64,000 nucleotides of DNA from Aridibacter sp965216195 (GCA_965216195.1 OZ244151.1:2480001-2544000), one strand, 5' to 3'; shown: positions 7,348-17,065, numbered from the stretch's first letter. Made by a program: numbers and translations. The notes: generated from the sequence alone by a model not told the origin.

Positions 7348-10300
7348 ATGCTTACCCCAAATTCTCGCTTTGGACGTTACCTTGTAAAGTCCGCAATTGG
7401 CGCGGGCGGAATGGGTGAAGTATTCCTCGCCGAAGACACCACGCTTGATAGACAGGTCGCGCTGAAACTCCTTTCCGAGGAATGCTGCGAGGATGCCGAT
7501 AAACTCCAACGGTTTATCCAGGAAGCCAAAACCGCATCTGCCCTCAATCACCCAAACATAATCACTATTTTTGAGTTCGGCTCGCACGAAGACGCTCATT
7601 TTATCGCCAGCGAATTTATAGACGGAGTAACGCTCACCGAAAAACTAAAAAACGAATCGCCGGGAATTCGAGAGGTCATTGATGTCTCGATCCAGATAGT
7701 ATCGGCTTTAGTCGAAGCGCATGGCGCCGGAATCGTACATCGCGATATCAAACCCGACAACGTTATGATTCGCGCCAACGGACTCGTTAAGGTGCTGGAC
7801 TTCGGCATTGCAAAACTCACGGAGAAGAAGTCCATCAGCGTTGATTCAGAAGAAAAAACAGCGATTCAGGTAAACACCACGCCCGGAATGATTATCGGAA
7901 CGGCAAATTATATGTCTCCAGAGCAGGCGAAAGGCGAGGAGGTGGATTCGCGAACCGACATCTTTAGTTTTGGCGTTGTACTTTATGAAATGATTTCGGG
8001 GCAGCTTCCTTTTGAAGGTGATACGCCGATCGAAATGATAGGCTCGATTTTAAAAGATAAACCGAAACCTCTAAAAGAACGTCAGCCCGAACTAGAGGAA
8101 ATACTTACAAGAACACTAAAGAAAGACCGGGACAAACGCTACGGCGATACCCGTGATCTTCTTACCGATCTCGAAAATCTCAAAAAGCGTATCGAATTTG
8201 AGGCTGAACTGGAAAGAACTTCTTCAACTGATAGAACTCCAGAAGCAAAAACCCAAATCCTAAAAGCCGATACCTCGGAAGATGCTGCCGCGAGCGAAAC
8301 CTCCTCGAATGCCAATTCAATCGCCGTAATGCCATTTGAGCATTTGAGTTCGGATGAAGACAACGAATATTTCTGCGATGGATTGGCGGAAGAACTTATC
8401 AACGCACTGGCAAAGGTTGAAAGATTAGAAGTTGCTGCTCGCTCGTCTTCGTTTTCGTTCAAAGGCAAAAATGCCAATGTCAGCGAAATCAGCGAGAAAT
8501 TGAAAGTTAAAAATGTTCTCGAAGGCAGCGTTAGGAAAGCAGGTAATCGTCTGAGAATTTCGGTGCAATTAGTAAGTGCTGCAGACGGCTACCAAATCTG
8601 GTCAGAACGTTATGACCGCGAGATGGAAGACATTTTTGACGTTCAGGATGAAATCGCTCTCGCTGTGGTGGAAGCACTCAAAGTAAAGCTGCTTGGCGAG
8701 GAAAAAGAAGCGGTTCTGAAAAAATACACCTCGAATGCTGAAGCCTATCAGCTCTATCTGAAAGGGCGGTTTTTCTTTGCCAAACGAACTCCGCAAGGTT
8801 TTGATAAAGCAATTGATTTTTACAAACAGGCGATAGAAATTGATTCGGAGTACGCACTTGCCTATTCGGGAGTTTCGGATTGTTATGCGATGTTTGGATT
8901 TTATGAATTAATGCAGTCGCAGGAAGCAGAGAGGTTTGCCGCACCCTACCTTGAGAAAGCATTAGAGATTGATGACTCACTTGCTGAAATCTATGTTTCA
9001 AAAGCAGTTTATCAAGTATTCAGTTGGACTTTCTCAACATTGGAATACTACGACAAGGCGATTTCACTGAATCCCAAATACGCCCTTGCTTACCACTATA
9101 AAGCGTCCACCTTGATCTTTATGAATAGGTTTGAGGAAGCAATCGAATCTGAGAAAAAAGCAGTCGAACTCGAACCATTTTTAGCTATTTTTCAAGCCTC
9201 TCTTGCTTGGTGGAATTATTACGCCCGCCGATTTGATGAAACAATCGCTCTATCGCTTAAAACAATTGAGATGGATTCAAACCATTTTCTTGCGTATTTT
9301 GTTTTGGGTTTAGCTTACGGAGCAAAACGAGAATTTAATAAATCTATTTCAGCTTTTCAAAAAGCAAATGAACTCAACGCTCCACATATTGAAGCGGAAA
9401 TCGGACGTATCTACGGCGAGAGCGGACAAAAAGATGAGGCTTTAGAAATCCTAAATAAGTTAAAAGAAAAATCGGAAAACGAGTATGTCTCACCCCTTAC
9501 CTTCGCGAAGATTTACGCAGGACTCGGAGAAACAGAAAAGTTTTTCGAGTATCTTGAAAAATCGTGTGAAGAAAAATCATTAAGAATTCTATTCTATATG
9601 CCCGACCCCGTTCTTGATGCTTATCGCTCAGACCCGCGTTTTCAGAGCATCTTGCGGCGGATGAATTTGCCGATTGATGAAAACAATCGCGAAGATACAG
9701 ACAGTAAGAAACAAACCGATGAATCAACAGAAGCCCCTACGGTAATGCTTAGACAACAGACCGCTGACCTCGCCAATGACTTTCCTGCCGATCCGGCGGC
9801 GGAGCGTCAAAAGCCTTATAAAAACTCGAACAGAGACTGGCGCATAGCCGGGATTTTAAGCGTTCTAATTGTTGTGTTCGGATTGCTTGGCTACTATTTC
9901 TTTAACGGAAATGCGACACAAATTGATTCAATTGCTGTGATGCCTTTTATCAATGAAAGTGGAAATGAGGATGTCGAATATCTTTCCGATGGAATGACCG
10001 AAACTCTGATTAGCAGTCTTTCGAACATTCCAAATCTTTCTATAAAGGCAAGAAGTTCTGTTTTTCGTTACAAAGGCAAAGAGACTTCTCCCAAAAAAAT
10101 CGGCGAAGAGTTAAATGTAAAAGCGGTCTTGCTCGGGCGCGTAGTACAGAGGGGCGAAGATTTAGCACTAAATTTGGAGCTTGTTGATGCTCAATCAGAA
10201 AATGTCTTGTGGTCAGAAAAGTTTGACCGAAAGATGAAAGATTTAACTTCGCTTCAAAGCGAGATTGCACGAGACGTTTCAGACAAATTGCGTTTGAAAT

Positions 10301-11301
10301 TGACTGCCGCTGAACAGGATAAAGTAGCAAAAACCCACACGACAAATTCTAAAGCTCAGCAACTTTATTTAAGAGGACGTTTTCATTGGAACAAGAGAGA
10401 TGTTGAAAATTTTGAAAAAGCCATTGTGTTTTTCAAGCAAGCCATCGACAAGGATCCAAATTATGCACTCGCCTATTCCGGTTTGGCGGATAGTTATGCT
10501 CTGATTCCAACGTATGGAAGGTTAAGACCAAAAGACTATATGCCTCAAGCAAAGAGAGCAGCTCAGAAAGCAATCGAACTCGACGATGCATTAGCTGAAG
10601 GACACGCTTCGCTCGGACAAATTCTTATTTATTACGATTATGATTGGGAAGGTGCTGAGCGTGAATATAAAAAGGCTATCGAACTCAATCCAAATTACCC
10701 GACTGCCCATCATTGGTACAGTGAATTTCTTCTTCAGAAAGGATTGAATGAAGAATCAATCAAAGAAATCAAAACCGCTCTGGAGCTGGATCCTTTATCC
10801 CTGATTCTTAATCGACAATTAGGGTTAAACCTGTTTTGGATGGGTAAACATGATGAAGCCATCACCCAGCTAAAGAAAACTCTTGATATGGATCCAAATT
10901 TTACCAGTGCGTATCTTGATTTAGGAGATAGTTATGCGGCTAAAGGTATGTATCGTAAAGCGGTTGAGAATTATGCCATTATTCAGAAATGGTTGGGCTT
11001 CAAACAGGAAGAAATAACAAAATTCCAGAATGCTTTTGAAAAAGGAGGCTGGAATGGCTACAGCCAGGCGATTTTAGATTTGGCCCTTGAAAAAGAGAAG
11101 GATGGTTATTTTCACAATTCCTCAATCGCTCTTGCTTATGCGGAACTCAAAGATAAGGAAAAAGTTCTTGAATATTTAAACAAAGCATTTGAAGAACGCG
11201 AGATGGATTTGCTGAATTTAAATATTGACTATGCGTATGATTTTATGCGAGACGACCCGCGATTTAGGGAATTGGTTAAAAAGGTTGGCATTCCCGAATG
11301 A
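7348..11301 (+). CDS. Ser/Thr protein kinase with two TolB-like/TPR sensor halves
   Basis: Pkn2-type kinase of 1317 residues. Kinase domain 9-280: Gly loop GAGGMGEVFLAED, ATP Lys40 in VALK, catalytic loop HRDIKPDN (Asp133), DFG 151-153, and APE equivalent MSPEQAKG. Next comes a TolB-like domain (about 324-448, IAVMPFEHLSSDEDNEYF) and TPR repeats (about 455-790). A transmembrane helix follows at about 832-855 (IAGILSVLIVVFGLLGYYFF), then a second TolB-like domain (about 861-985, IAVMPFINESGNEDVEYL) and a second TPR block to the end. The second half repeats the first without the kinase, so the protein looks like two paralogues fused head to tail. In the usual family layout the kinase is cytosolic and the TPR part lies beyond a membrane helix. 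Here the first sensor would be cytosolic and the second periplasmic. A TATAAT at 7328-7333 may give it its own promoter. Substrates are unknown. Confidence 0.93.
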   Translation: MLTPNSRFGRYLVKSAIGAGGMGEVFLAEDTTLDRQVALKLLSEECCEDADKLQRFIQEAKTASALNHPNIITIFEFGSHEDAHFIASEFIDGVTLTEKLKNESPGIREVIDVSIQIVSALVEAHGAGIVHRDIKPDNVMIRANGLVKVLDFGIAKLTEKKSISVDSEEKTAIQVNTTPGMIIGTANYMSPEQAKGEEVDSRTDIFSFGVVLYEMISGQLPFEGDTPIEMIGSILKDKPKPLKERQPELEEILTRTLKKDRDKRYGDTRDLLTDLENLKKRIEFEAELERTSSTDRTPEAKTQILKADTSEDAAASETSSNANSIAVMPFEHLSSDEDNEYFCDGLAEELINALAKVERLEVAARSSSFSFKGKNANVSEISEKLKVKNVLEGSVRKAGNRLRISVQLVSAADGYQIWSERYDREMEDIFDVQDEIALAVVEALKVKLLGEEKEAVLKKYTSNAEAYQLYLKGRFFFAKRTPQGFDKAIDFYKQAIEIDSEYALAYSGVSDCYAMFGFYELMQSQEAERFAAPYLEKALEIDDSLAEIYVSKAVYQVFSWTFSTLEYYDKAISLNPKYALAYHYKASTLIFMNRFEEAIESEKKAVELEPFLAIFQASLAWWNYYARRFDETIALSLKTIEMDSNHFLAYFVLGLAYGAKREFNKSISAFQKANELNAPHIEAEIGRIYGESGQKDEALEILNKLKEKSENEYVSPLTFAKIYAGLGETEKFFEYLEKSCEEKSLRILFYMPDPVLDAYRSDPRFQSILRRMNLPIDENNREDTDSKKQTDESTEAPTVMLRQQTADLANDFPADPAAERQKPYKNSNRDWRIAGILSVLIVVFGLLGYYFFNGNATQIDSIAVMPFINESGNEDVEYLSDGMTETLISSLSNIPNLSIKARSSVFRYKGKETSPKKIGEELNVKAVLLGRVVQRGEDLALNLELVDAQSENVLWSEKFDRKMKDLTSLQSEIARDVSDKLRLKLTAAEQDKVAKTHTTNSKAQQLYLRGRFHWNKRDVENFEKAIVFFKQAIDKDPNYALAYSGLADSYALIPTYGRLRPKDYMPQAKRAAQKAIELDDALAEGHASLGQILIYYDYDWEGAEREYKKAIELNPNYPTAHHWYSEFLLQKGLNEESIKEIKTALELDPLSLILNRQLGLNLFWMGKHDEAITQLKKTLDMDPNFTSAYLDLGDSYAAKGMYRKAVENYAIIQKWLGFKQEEITKFQNAFEKGGWNGYSQAILDLALEKEKDGYFHNSSIALAYAELKDKEKVLEYLNKAFEEREMDLLNLNIDYAYDFMRDDPRFRELVKKVGIPE

Positions 11302-11316
11302 ACCGTGCAGAAGCCC

Positions 11317-11348
11317 GCACGGAGTAAGGGCGCACACTTACTTCGTGC
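11317..11348. other. 12-bp inverted repeat between the two kinase genes
   Basis: GCACGGAGTAAG (11317-11328) faces CTTACTTCGTGC (11337-11348), 11 of 12 positions pairing, loop 8 nt. No U-run follows, so it is not a standard terminator. It could be a REP-like unit, an RNA processing site or an operator in the 65-bp gap. Confidence 0.55.
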
Positions 11349-11366
11349 GCGTTTCCGCATTGAGAA

Positions 11367-14126
11367 ATGAACATTGAAAAGAATACAACAATTTCCCATT
11401 ACAAAATTCTGTCGGGGCTTGGCAAGGGCGGAATGGGAGAGGTTTATCTCGCTCAGGATACGAAGCTTGATCGAAAAGTAGCAATTAAGTTTTTGAATGA
11501 GGAATTTAGTAAGGATGCGGATAAGTTGAACCGTTTTGTACAGGAAGCGAAAGCGGCTTCAGCGCTTAATCATCCGAATATTTTGACCGTTTATGAAATT
11601 GGGGAAACCGATGACACTCATTATATCGCGACTGAATTTATCGAGGGCAAAACTTTGCGCGGGGAAATGAAAAATGGTTCCTGTTCGCTCGAAGAGAAGC
11701 TAAAAATTGCGATCCAGATCTCAGAAGCGCTCTCAGCAGCGCACACTGTGGGAATCATACATCGAGATATTAAACCCGAAAACATAATGGTCAGAACCGA
11801 CGGTTATGTGAAGATTCTGGATTTTGGTTTGGCAAAACTCATCGAAAAGAGATTTTCTGATTCGAACTCCGAAGCCGAAACACAAAACCTAATCAAAACG
11901 GATCCCGGCATGATTATGGGAACGCCCAGATATTTGTCGCCTGAGCAAGCACGCGGGAGGGATATCGATGCAAGGAGCGATATTTTTAGTTTTGGAATTG
12001 TGCTTTTCGAAATGTTCACCGGAAGTGCACCGTTTGAGGGCGAATCGGTGATGGATACGATTGCTTCGATACTTAATAGTGAGCCGGTTTCTTTTTCAGA
12101 GATTTCTCCAAACGTTTCAAACGAATTGGAGCATATTTGTAAAAACGCATTGCGGAAGGATCCTGATAATCGCTATCAATCAGTTCAGGAATTATTGACG
12201 GACTTAAAGAACTTTAGAGATGGAAATGTTGCCAAAGTTGCATCAGAGGAAGAAACTCTCCAAATCGAAAAAACTGCTGTTAGAGAAGCCGAAGATTCCG
12301 CTCCGAATATCGAAAAAGACACGTTACTTTTAACCGACTTTACCAACCTTACTGGCGATGGAGTTTTTGATAAAACGCTCAAATTAGCGTTGGGTATCTC
12401 TCTAGCGCAATCACCCTCAATAGATATTTTTGCGGATACTCGCACACAAAACACCATGCGTCTAATGGGGCACTCTCCTGACGACGCTATAGATGCTGAA
12501 TTTGGGCGTGAAATTTGCCGGCGAGAAGGCTTGAAAGTTTACATCACAGGCACAATCGCGAGCCTCGGCGCAGTTTATATGATTACGCTGGAAGCGGTTA
12601 ACGCTAAAACGCAGGGAATAATCGGTCGGCAACTAGAGCAAGCCGATTCCAAAGAAAAGGTTTTGGAGGCGTTGGGTAAAGCTGCGACCGGCATCCGCGA
12701 AAAACTTGGTGAGAGTTTGAGCTCGATAGAGAAATTTGATGTCCCCCTTATCAAAGCGACAACGCCGTCGCTCGAGGCCTTAAAGGTTTTTACTTTGGGC
12801 GTTCAGCAACACATCTCCGGAAAGCCTTTAGAAGCACTTCCATATCTGCGAAAATCTGTCGAAATTGACCCGGAATTCGCGTACGCTTACGGAGCACTGG
12901 CAGTTATGTACCAGATGCTGCAGCAACCAAAACTGGCAGCCGAAAACGCTGAAAAAGCCTATCATCTGCGCGAACGAACCAGCGAACTCGAAAAACTTCG
13001 CATTTCATATTTTTATCACTCGATGGTTACCGGAGATATGGATAAGGCAATCGAGGAGCTAAAACTCTACAAAGATACATATCCGCGTGACGAAAGACCC
13101 TGCATAAATCTCTGCTATTTATATTCAGTTATCGGACAATTTGAAAAAGCCCTCGAAGCCGCTGAAGAATCCGTGCGTCTTAATCCGAATCATATCGTTG
13201 GGCAGGGTAATTTGATTGACACCTTGATTTTCCTTAATCGATTTGACGAGGCTAGGAAACTTTATGAAGACATAGTACGGCAGGGTATGGACAAAGAAAC
13301 GGTAGTCCGGTCGCTACTGTTTAAGATCGCTTTTGTCGAAGAAGACGAGCAAACAATGAGCGAACTGATCAATACCACGACCAAAGAAAAAGATGAATAT
13401 GTGGCTCTAAATTGGCAGGCGGAAGTCTCTGCGTTTCGCGGGCGGATTGATAAATCCAATGAATTCTGCGGGCGTTCTTTCAAACTCGCGAAAACGGCGG
13501 GAGCAACGGAGCCTGCCGCGCAGTATTTAGCAGAACAGTCCTTACGAATCGCGATATTGAACCAACCCGAATTGAGTGACGAGATGAAAAACGATTTGGA
13601 TGCGCAAACTCACGAATCTCTGAAATTGGCGAAAAATCAAATGATATTTTCAAAGGCAGCGCTCACCTTCGCATTTGTTAAATCTGAGCCCGAGGCTCGA
13701 AGATTAATTGACGAAATGGAATACCAATATCCAAAGGATTTCGTCGTGAAGCAAATTTGGAAACCCTGCGTTGAAGCCGTTATAAATCTTCAAAATGGAA
13801 AAGCCGAGCGGGCGATAGAAGAATTGGCCAGCATCGAGCGTTTTGAGGCCGCTGCAGAATTTTTTCCACAATTCATACGAGGTTTGTCATATTTAGAACT
13901 AGACAAGCGTGAGAATGCGATTAAAGAGTTTCAAAAGATACTCGATCATCGCGGAGAAGCGCCATTATCGCTACTATATCCATTAGCACAACTGGGAAAA
14001 GCGAGTGCATCTCGAAACAAAATTGATTACCAAAGATTGTTTGAAATGTGGCAAGATGCGGACACTGATATTCCTATTCTCGTTGAGGCGAAAAAGAGTT
14101 TCAGCAATTGTAAACTTGATGGGTGA
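11367..14126 (+). CDS. Ser/Thr protein kinase with TPR sensor domain
   Basis: Paralogue of the preceding kinase, 919 residues. Kinase domain 10-285: GKGGMGEVYLAQD, ATP Lys41 in VAIK, HRDIKPEN (Asp134), DFG 152-154, LSPEQARG. A linker is followed by a diverged TolB-like domain (about 315-450, LLLTDFTNLTGDGVFDKTLK), then TPR repeats running to about residue 900. No convincing transmembrane helix is visible between kinase and sensor, so it is predicted to be cytosolic, unlike many relatives. The stop codon overlaps the selenouridine synthase start by 8 bp (ATGGGTGA), which suggests translational coupling. The signal it senses cannot be deduced. Confidence 0.93.
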   Translation: MNIEKNTTISHYKILSGLGKGGMGEVYLAQDTKLDRKVAIKFLNEEFSKDADKLNRFVQEAKAASALNHPNILTVYEIGETDDTHYIATEFIEGKTLRGEMKNGSCSLEEKLKIAIQISEALSAAHTVGIIHRDIKPENIMVRTDGYVKILDFGLAKLIEKRFSDSNSEAETQNLIKTDPGMIMGTPRYLSPEQARGRDIDARSDIFSFGIVLFEMFTGSAPFEGESVMDTIASILNSEPVSFSEISPNVSNELEHICKNALRKDPDNRYQSVQELLTDLKNFRDGNVAKVASEEETLQIEKTAVREAEDSAPNIEKDTLLLTDFTNLTGDGVFDKTLKLALGISLAQSPSIDIFADTRTQNTMRLMGHSPDDAIDAEFGREICRREGLKVYITGTIASLGAVYMITLEAVNAKTQGIIGRQLEQADSKEKVLEALGKAATGIREKLGESLSSIEKFDVPLIKATTPSLEALKVFTLGVQQHISGKPLEALPYLRKSVEIDPEFAYAYGALAVMYQMLQQPKLAAENAEKAYHLRERTSELEKLRISYFYHSMVTGDMDKAIEELKLYKDTYPRDERPCINLCYLYSVIGQFEKALEAAEESVRLNPNHIVGQGNLIDTLIFLNRFDEARKLYEDIVRQGMDKETVVRSLLFKIAFVEEDEQTMSELINTTTKEKDEYVALNWQAEVSAFRGRIDKSNEFCGRSFKLAKTAGATEPAAQYLAEQSLRIAILNQPELSDEMKNDLDAQTHESLKLAKNQMIFSKAALTFAFVKSEPEARRLIDEMEYQYPKDFVVKQIWKPCVEAVINLQNGKAERAIEELASIERFEAAAEFFPQFIRGLSYLELDKRENAIKEFQKILDHRGEAPLSLLYPLAQLGKASASRNKIDYQRLFEMWQDADTDIPILVEAKKSFSNCKLDG

Positions 14127-15225
14127 AAAAGTAACAAACAAAACCATTCCTCTCTACAAGTTTCTTTCCGAAGTTGGAAAAGGCGACAAGGGCGAAGTAT
14201 TTGCGAATTTCAGCTTAGCATTGGGACCAATACTCGACGTACGCAGCCCGGTTGAATTCGAAAAAGGGCATATCCCGGATGCTTTAAACTTCCCTCTGTT
14301 TACTGACGATGAACGCGCGAAGATTGGTATTTGTTACAAGACCAAAGGAAAAGACGAGGCAATCGAGCTGGGGTTTGATATCGTCGGACCTAGATTGGGA
14401 AAGATGGTTCGTAAAGCAAAGAAGCTTGTCCCGGATAAGACTGTTCGTCTTCACTGCGCCCGAGGCGGGTTTAGAAGTAAAAGCGTCACCTGGCTTTTGA
14501 AGACCGCCGGATTTAAGGTCTCAATGCTTGGGGGGGGATATAAATCTTACCGCAGGTGGGTGCGGGAAATCGTCCGCGCTCCGCGCCATATTCTCTTATT
14601 AAACGGCTTTACCGGAACAGGAAAAACCCGCATCCTTCGTGCTCTTAGAGAACAGGGTGAACAGGTGCTCGACCTTGAGGGGCTTGCAAACCATCGTGGC
14701 AGCAGCTTCGGCGGACTTGGGATGCCGCCTCAGCCGACAACACAACAATTTGAAAATTTCATTGCTGAAAAGTTCAGTGATTTTGACTCAACGCGTGCTG
14801 TTTGGATAGAGGCCGAGAGCGGAAAAGTTGGAAACTGTTGGGTACCGGAAGAACTCTACCGCCGGATGAAAGCTGCTCCGATGGTTGCGATCAGGCGTCC
14901 GTTGGAAGAGCGTTTGGATATTCTGACGGAAATGTATGGACAAACGAGTCGCGAGGACCTCATTGAGGCTACAACGCGTATAGCCAGAAATCTTGGTGGA
15001 GAGAGAACCAAAGCGGCGGTTGAACTGATTCGAAAAAACGAAATTCGCGATGCCTGCCGGATAATACTCGATTATTACGACCGCACCTACGGTGAGAACC
15101 GAAAGCGGCGTCCTGCCGTGATTCCGGAAATTGATGTCCGCGAATTGTCTTTTAACGAAGCAGCCTCATTGCTGATCGAGAAGGCATCGCATCTGAATCA
15201 TGACCTAGTTTCGATTTCGATTTAG
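14119..15225 (+). CDS. mnmH: tRNA 2-selenouridine synthase (MnmH/SelU)
   Basis: Converts 2-thiouridine at tRNA wobble position 34 into 2-selenouridine using selenophosphate, through a geranylated intermediate. An N-terminal rhodanese domain carries LDVRSPVEFEKGHIPDA and the active Cys in HCARGGFRSKSVTWLL. It is followed by a P-loop domain with GFTGTGKT. The ATG at 14119 gives 368 residues, typical of the family. The open frame begins earlier, at a GTG at 14005, but that would overlap the kinase by over 100 bp. mnmA, which makes the 2-thiouridine substrate, is encoded at 19128-20252, but no selenophosphate synthetase gene is in this window. The kinase is an unusual partner for it. Confidence 0.93.
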   Translation: MGEKVTNKTIPLYKFLSEVGKGDKGEVFANFSLALGPILDVRSPVEFEKGHIPDALNFPLFTDDERAKIGICYKTKGKDEAIELGFDIVGPRLGKMVRKAKKLVPDKTVRLHCARGGFRSKSVTWLLKTAGFKVSMLGGGYKSYRRWVREIVRAPRHILLLNGFTGTGKTRILRALREQGEQVLDLEGLANHRGSSFGGLGMPPQPTTQQFENFIAEKFSDFDSTRAVWIEAESGKVGNCWVPEELYRRMKAAPMVAIRRPLEERLDILTEMYGQTSREDLIEATTRIARNLGGERTKAAVELIRKNEIRDACRIILDYYDRTYGENRKRRPAVIPEIDVRELSFNEAASLLIEKASHLNHDLVSISI

Positions 15226-15323
15226 CGTCCCTCTAACCTCCCGCTTTGTTTCGCGTAGGCTTTGGCTTTATAGTTAAAGTCGAAATAAACCTTCTCCGAT
15301 TGCCTCACCCGATCCAGGAAAAT

Positions 15324-16049
15324 GTGACGATCACAAAGAAAAGCACAGTAAATCCAATAATCGAATCGATGCACATCTGCCTCGAGGAAAAGGATTATTA
15401 TGGATGTATCGCCATCCTCCATAAGAAAATTCTTATGGAAAAAACGAAGTTCCCCATCCTCGAGTATATAACCGAGGAACTTTTCGCTGAGATCCCGGAT
15501 CCTTGCCAGATTCCATTCTGTGACAAAATCACGCGGCTTAACGAAATGGGCTCGAGCGTTGTAACGGGAAAAGCTCTGCAGCTGCGCCTTGAAGATAACT
15601 TCGAGGAATCAATCGCAAAATCGATCGACTACATTCAAAAAGGCGACGAATGGTTTCACTGCGACCATATAAGCGAACGCGTCTGCGGTTTCGCGCTGCT
15701 AACCTATCCGGAAATAATGATGCCTGTCCTGCCTGCGTTTCTGAAAGAAAAAGACAAATGGATCGTACGAATGGTTGGCGTTGGCGGACATTACGCGGTG
15801 AAGAAAGGTTTGAAACGGAGCTACGTTGAAGATCTCTTTGGGCTCCTTTTAGAAAACTCGGATCGTATCGACCCAAACGAAAAAAGCGGAATTGGATGGG
15901 CGGCAAAAACGTGCGCGAAGTTTCACCCCGATATTGTTAAGAAATTTGACGGGCATTTTGAAAATGGGTCGGTAAGCGATTGGTTTCGCACAAAAGTAGA
16001 AATGGGTCTATCGCGCTCGGAAAAATATAAAGATCGGTGTACGGAATAG
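15324..16049 (+). CDS. AlkD-like HEAT-repeat protein (putative DNA alkylation repair)
   Basis: Alpha-helical protein of about 241 residues. Its C-terminal half has phrases typical of the DNA alkylation repair HEAT-like family: KWIVRMVGVGGHYAVKKG corresponds to the R-W-x-R-R-x-A-x-V segment, and GIGWAAKTCAKFHPDIVKKF to the V-x-x-A-x-G-W-x-L segment. AlkD glycosylases remove alkylated purines with an active-site Asp and Trp; I cannot place those residues with certainty here, so function is tentative. The start is uncertain. The frame is open from 15246; the GTG at 15324 is preceded closely by AGGAA, and an ATG lies at 15369. It is not tightly coupled to its neighbours. Confidence 0.6.
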   Translation: MTITKKSTVNPIIESMHICLEEKDYYGCIAILHKKILMEKTKFPILEYITEELFAEIPDPCQIPFCDKITRLNEMGSSVVTGKALQLRLEDNFEESIAKSIDYIQKGDEWFHCDHISERVCGFALLTYPEIMMPVLPAFLKEKDKWIVRMVGVGGHYAVKKGLKRSYVEDLFGLLLENSDRIDPNEKSGIGWAAKTCAKFHPDIVKKFDGHFENGSVSDWFRTKVEMGLSRSEKYKDRCTE

Positions 16050-16066
16050 ACATAAACCTAAAGTTA

Positions 16067-16165
16067 TGGTGGAAAATCGTGTGTCGATCCAACAGGCAGA
16101 AACACGAGTGCTAACGAGTGTGCAAAAGCTTAGGAGCACGCTGCCTCGCGGTCGTGTTTCCACCA
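16067..16165. repeat. Palindromic REP-like element
   Basis: Outer inverted repeat TGGTGGAAA (16067-16075) / TTTCCACCA (16157-16165) is perfect. Inner arms of 25 bp at 16099-16123 and 16136-16160 start GAAACACGA and end TCGTGTTTC, imperfectly paired, with a 12-nt loop. A degenerate copy is at 5831-5887. The element fills the gap before the radical SAM gene, whose start follows 11 bp later, so it may affect that gene's expression. Confidence 0.7.
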
Positions 16166-16175
16166 ATAAATCTAA

Positions 16176-17062
16176 ATGCCACTTGAAATCCAGACAAAAT
16201 CCATCCTCAATAAAACCAGACGCCGCGACCCCTGGTTTCTAGACAACTACACCTTGAATCCCTACAGCGGATGCTCGTTTAATTGCCTTTATTGCTACAT
16301 ACGCGGAAGCAAATATGGCGTTCATATGGAAGAGAAACTCGCCGTAAAGACAAACTCCGTCGAGCTGCTCGACAAGGCGCTAGCAAATCGAGCTAAGAAA
16401 ATCAATACGGGATAATCGTAATGTCGTCTGCAACTGACCCATATCTCCATGTCGAAAAAGAGACTGAACTAACAAGGAAATTGCTGGAAGTTGTCCTTAA
16501 ACACCGCTTCCCGGTTCACATAATTACAAAGTCCGACATGGTTAGACGCGACTTCGAGTTGCTAAAAGAAATAGAAAAAGTCGCGATCATGCCGAAAGAA
16601 CTAGAAGGAAAACTATCGAAAAAAGGCTTTATAACCTTTTCGTTTTCAACGCTTGATGACGAAGTTGCAAGAATCTTTGAACCCGGAGCGACGCCTCCGT
16701 CTATGCGTTTTGATACGCTAAAAGCGACTCTTGAAGAAGGTTTTCTAAGCGGTGTGAGTTTGATGCCGCTGCTTCCTTTTATTACAGACACAGGTGAAAA
16801 TCTCGAGTCTATGTTCAGGGAATTTGCATCAATCGGAACGAAGTACGTATTCCCTGCAACGCTTACTTTATATGGCGAAAACAAAGCCGACAGTAAAACG
16901 CTTGTGATGAAAGCTATAGAAAAACACTATCCGCAGCTGCTCAAAAAATATGAGAAGTTCTTCGGGAAGTCTGGCGAAATGCCTCGATACTACCGGGATG
17001 CATTTTATTCAAAAATGAAGGAGCTTTGTGCGAAACACGACCTACCGGATAGAATTATTTAG
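16176..17062 (+). pseudogene. SPL-type radical SAM protein split by a one-base frameshift
   Basis: The first part (16176-16415) holds the radical SAM cluster motif in NPYSGCSFNCLYCYIRGSKY, with Cys33, Cys37 and Cys40 (CxxxCxxC) typical of the spore-photoproduct-lyase-like/Rv2578c group. It then stops at TAA. The second part (16421-17062) continues the same domain with MSSATDPYLHVEKETELTRK. Near 16407-16420 a third reading frame gives Y-G-I-I-V-M-S-S, exactly the expected joining sequence, so one base is missing around 16405-16409 and the two open frames are one gene. It is either a recent pseudogene, a programmed or phase-variable shift, or a sequencing error. Intact relatives are about 295 residues, matching the combined length. 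Substrate unknown. Confidence 0.85.
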
Positions 17063-17065
17063 CAT

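Noticed and set aside
11317..11348. Terminator between the two kinase genes
   Set aside because: The hairpin is good but no T-run follows on either strand, so it is listed only as an inverted repeat.
16421..17062. Treating this frame as a separate intact gene
   Set aside because: It begins in the middle of a radical SAM domain and joins the preceding frame through one missing base; it lacks the Fe-S cysteines.
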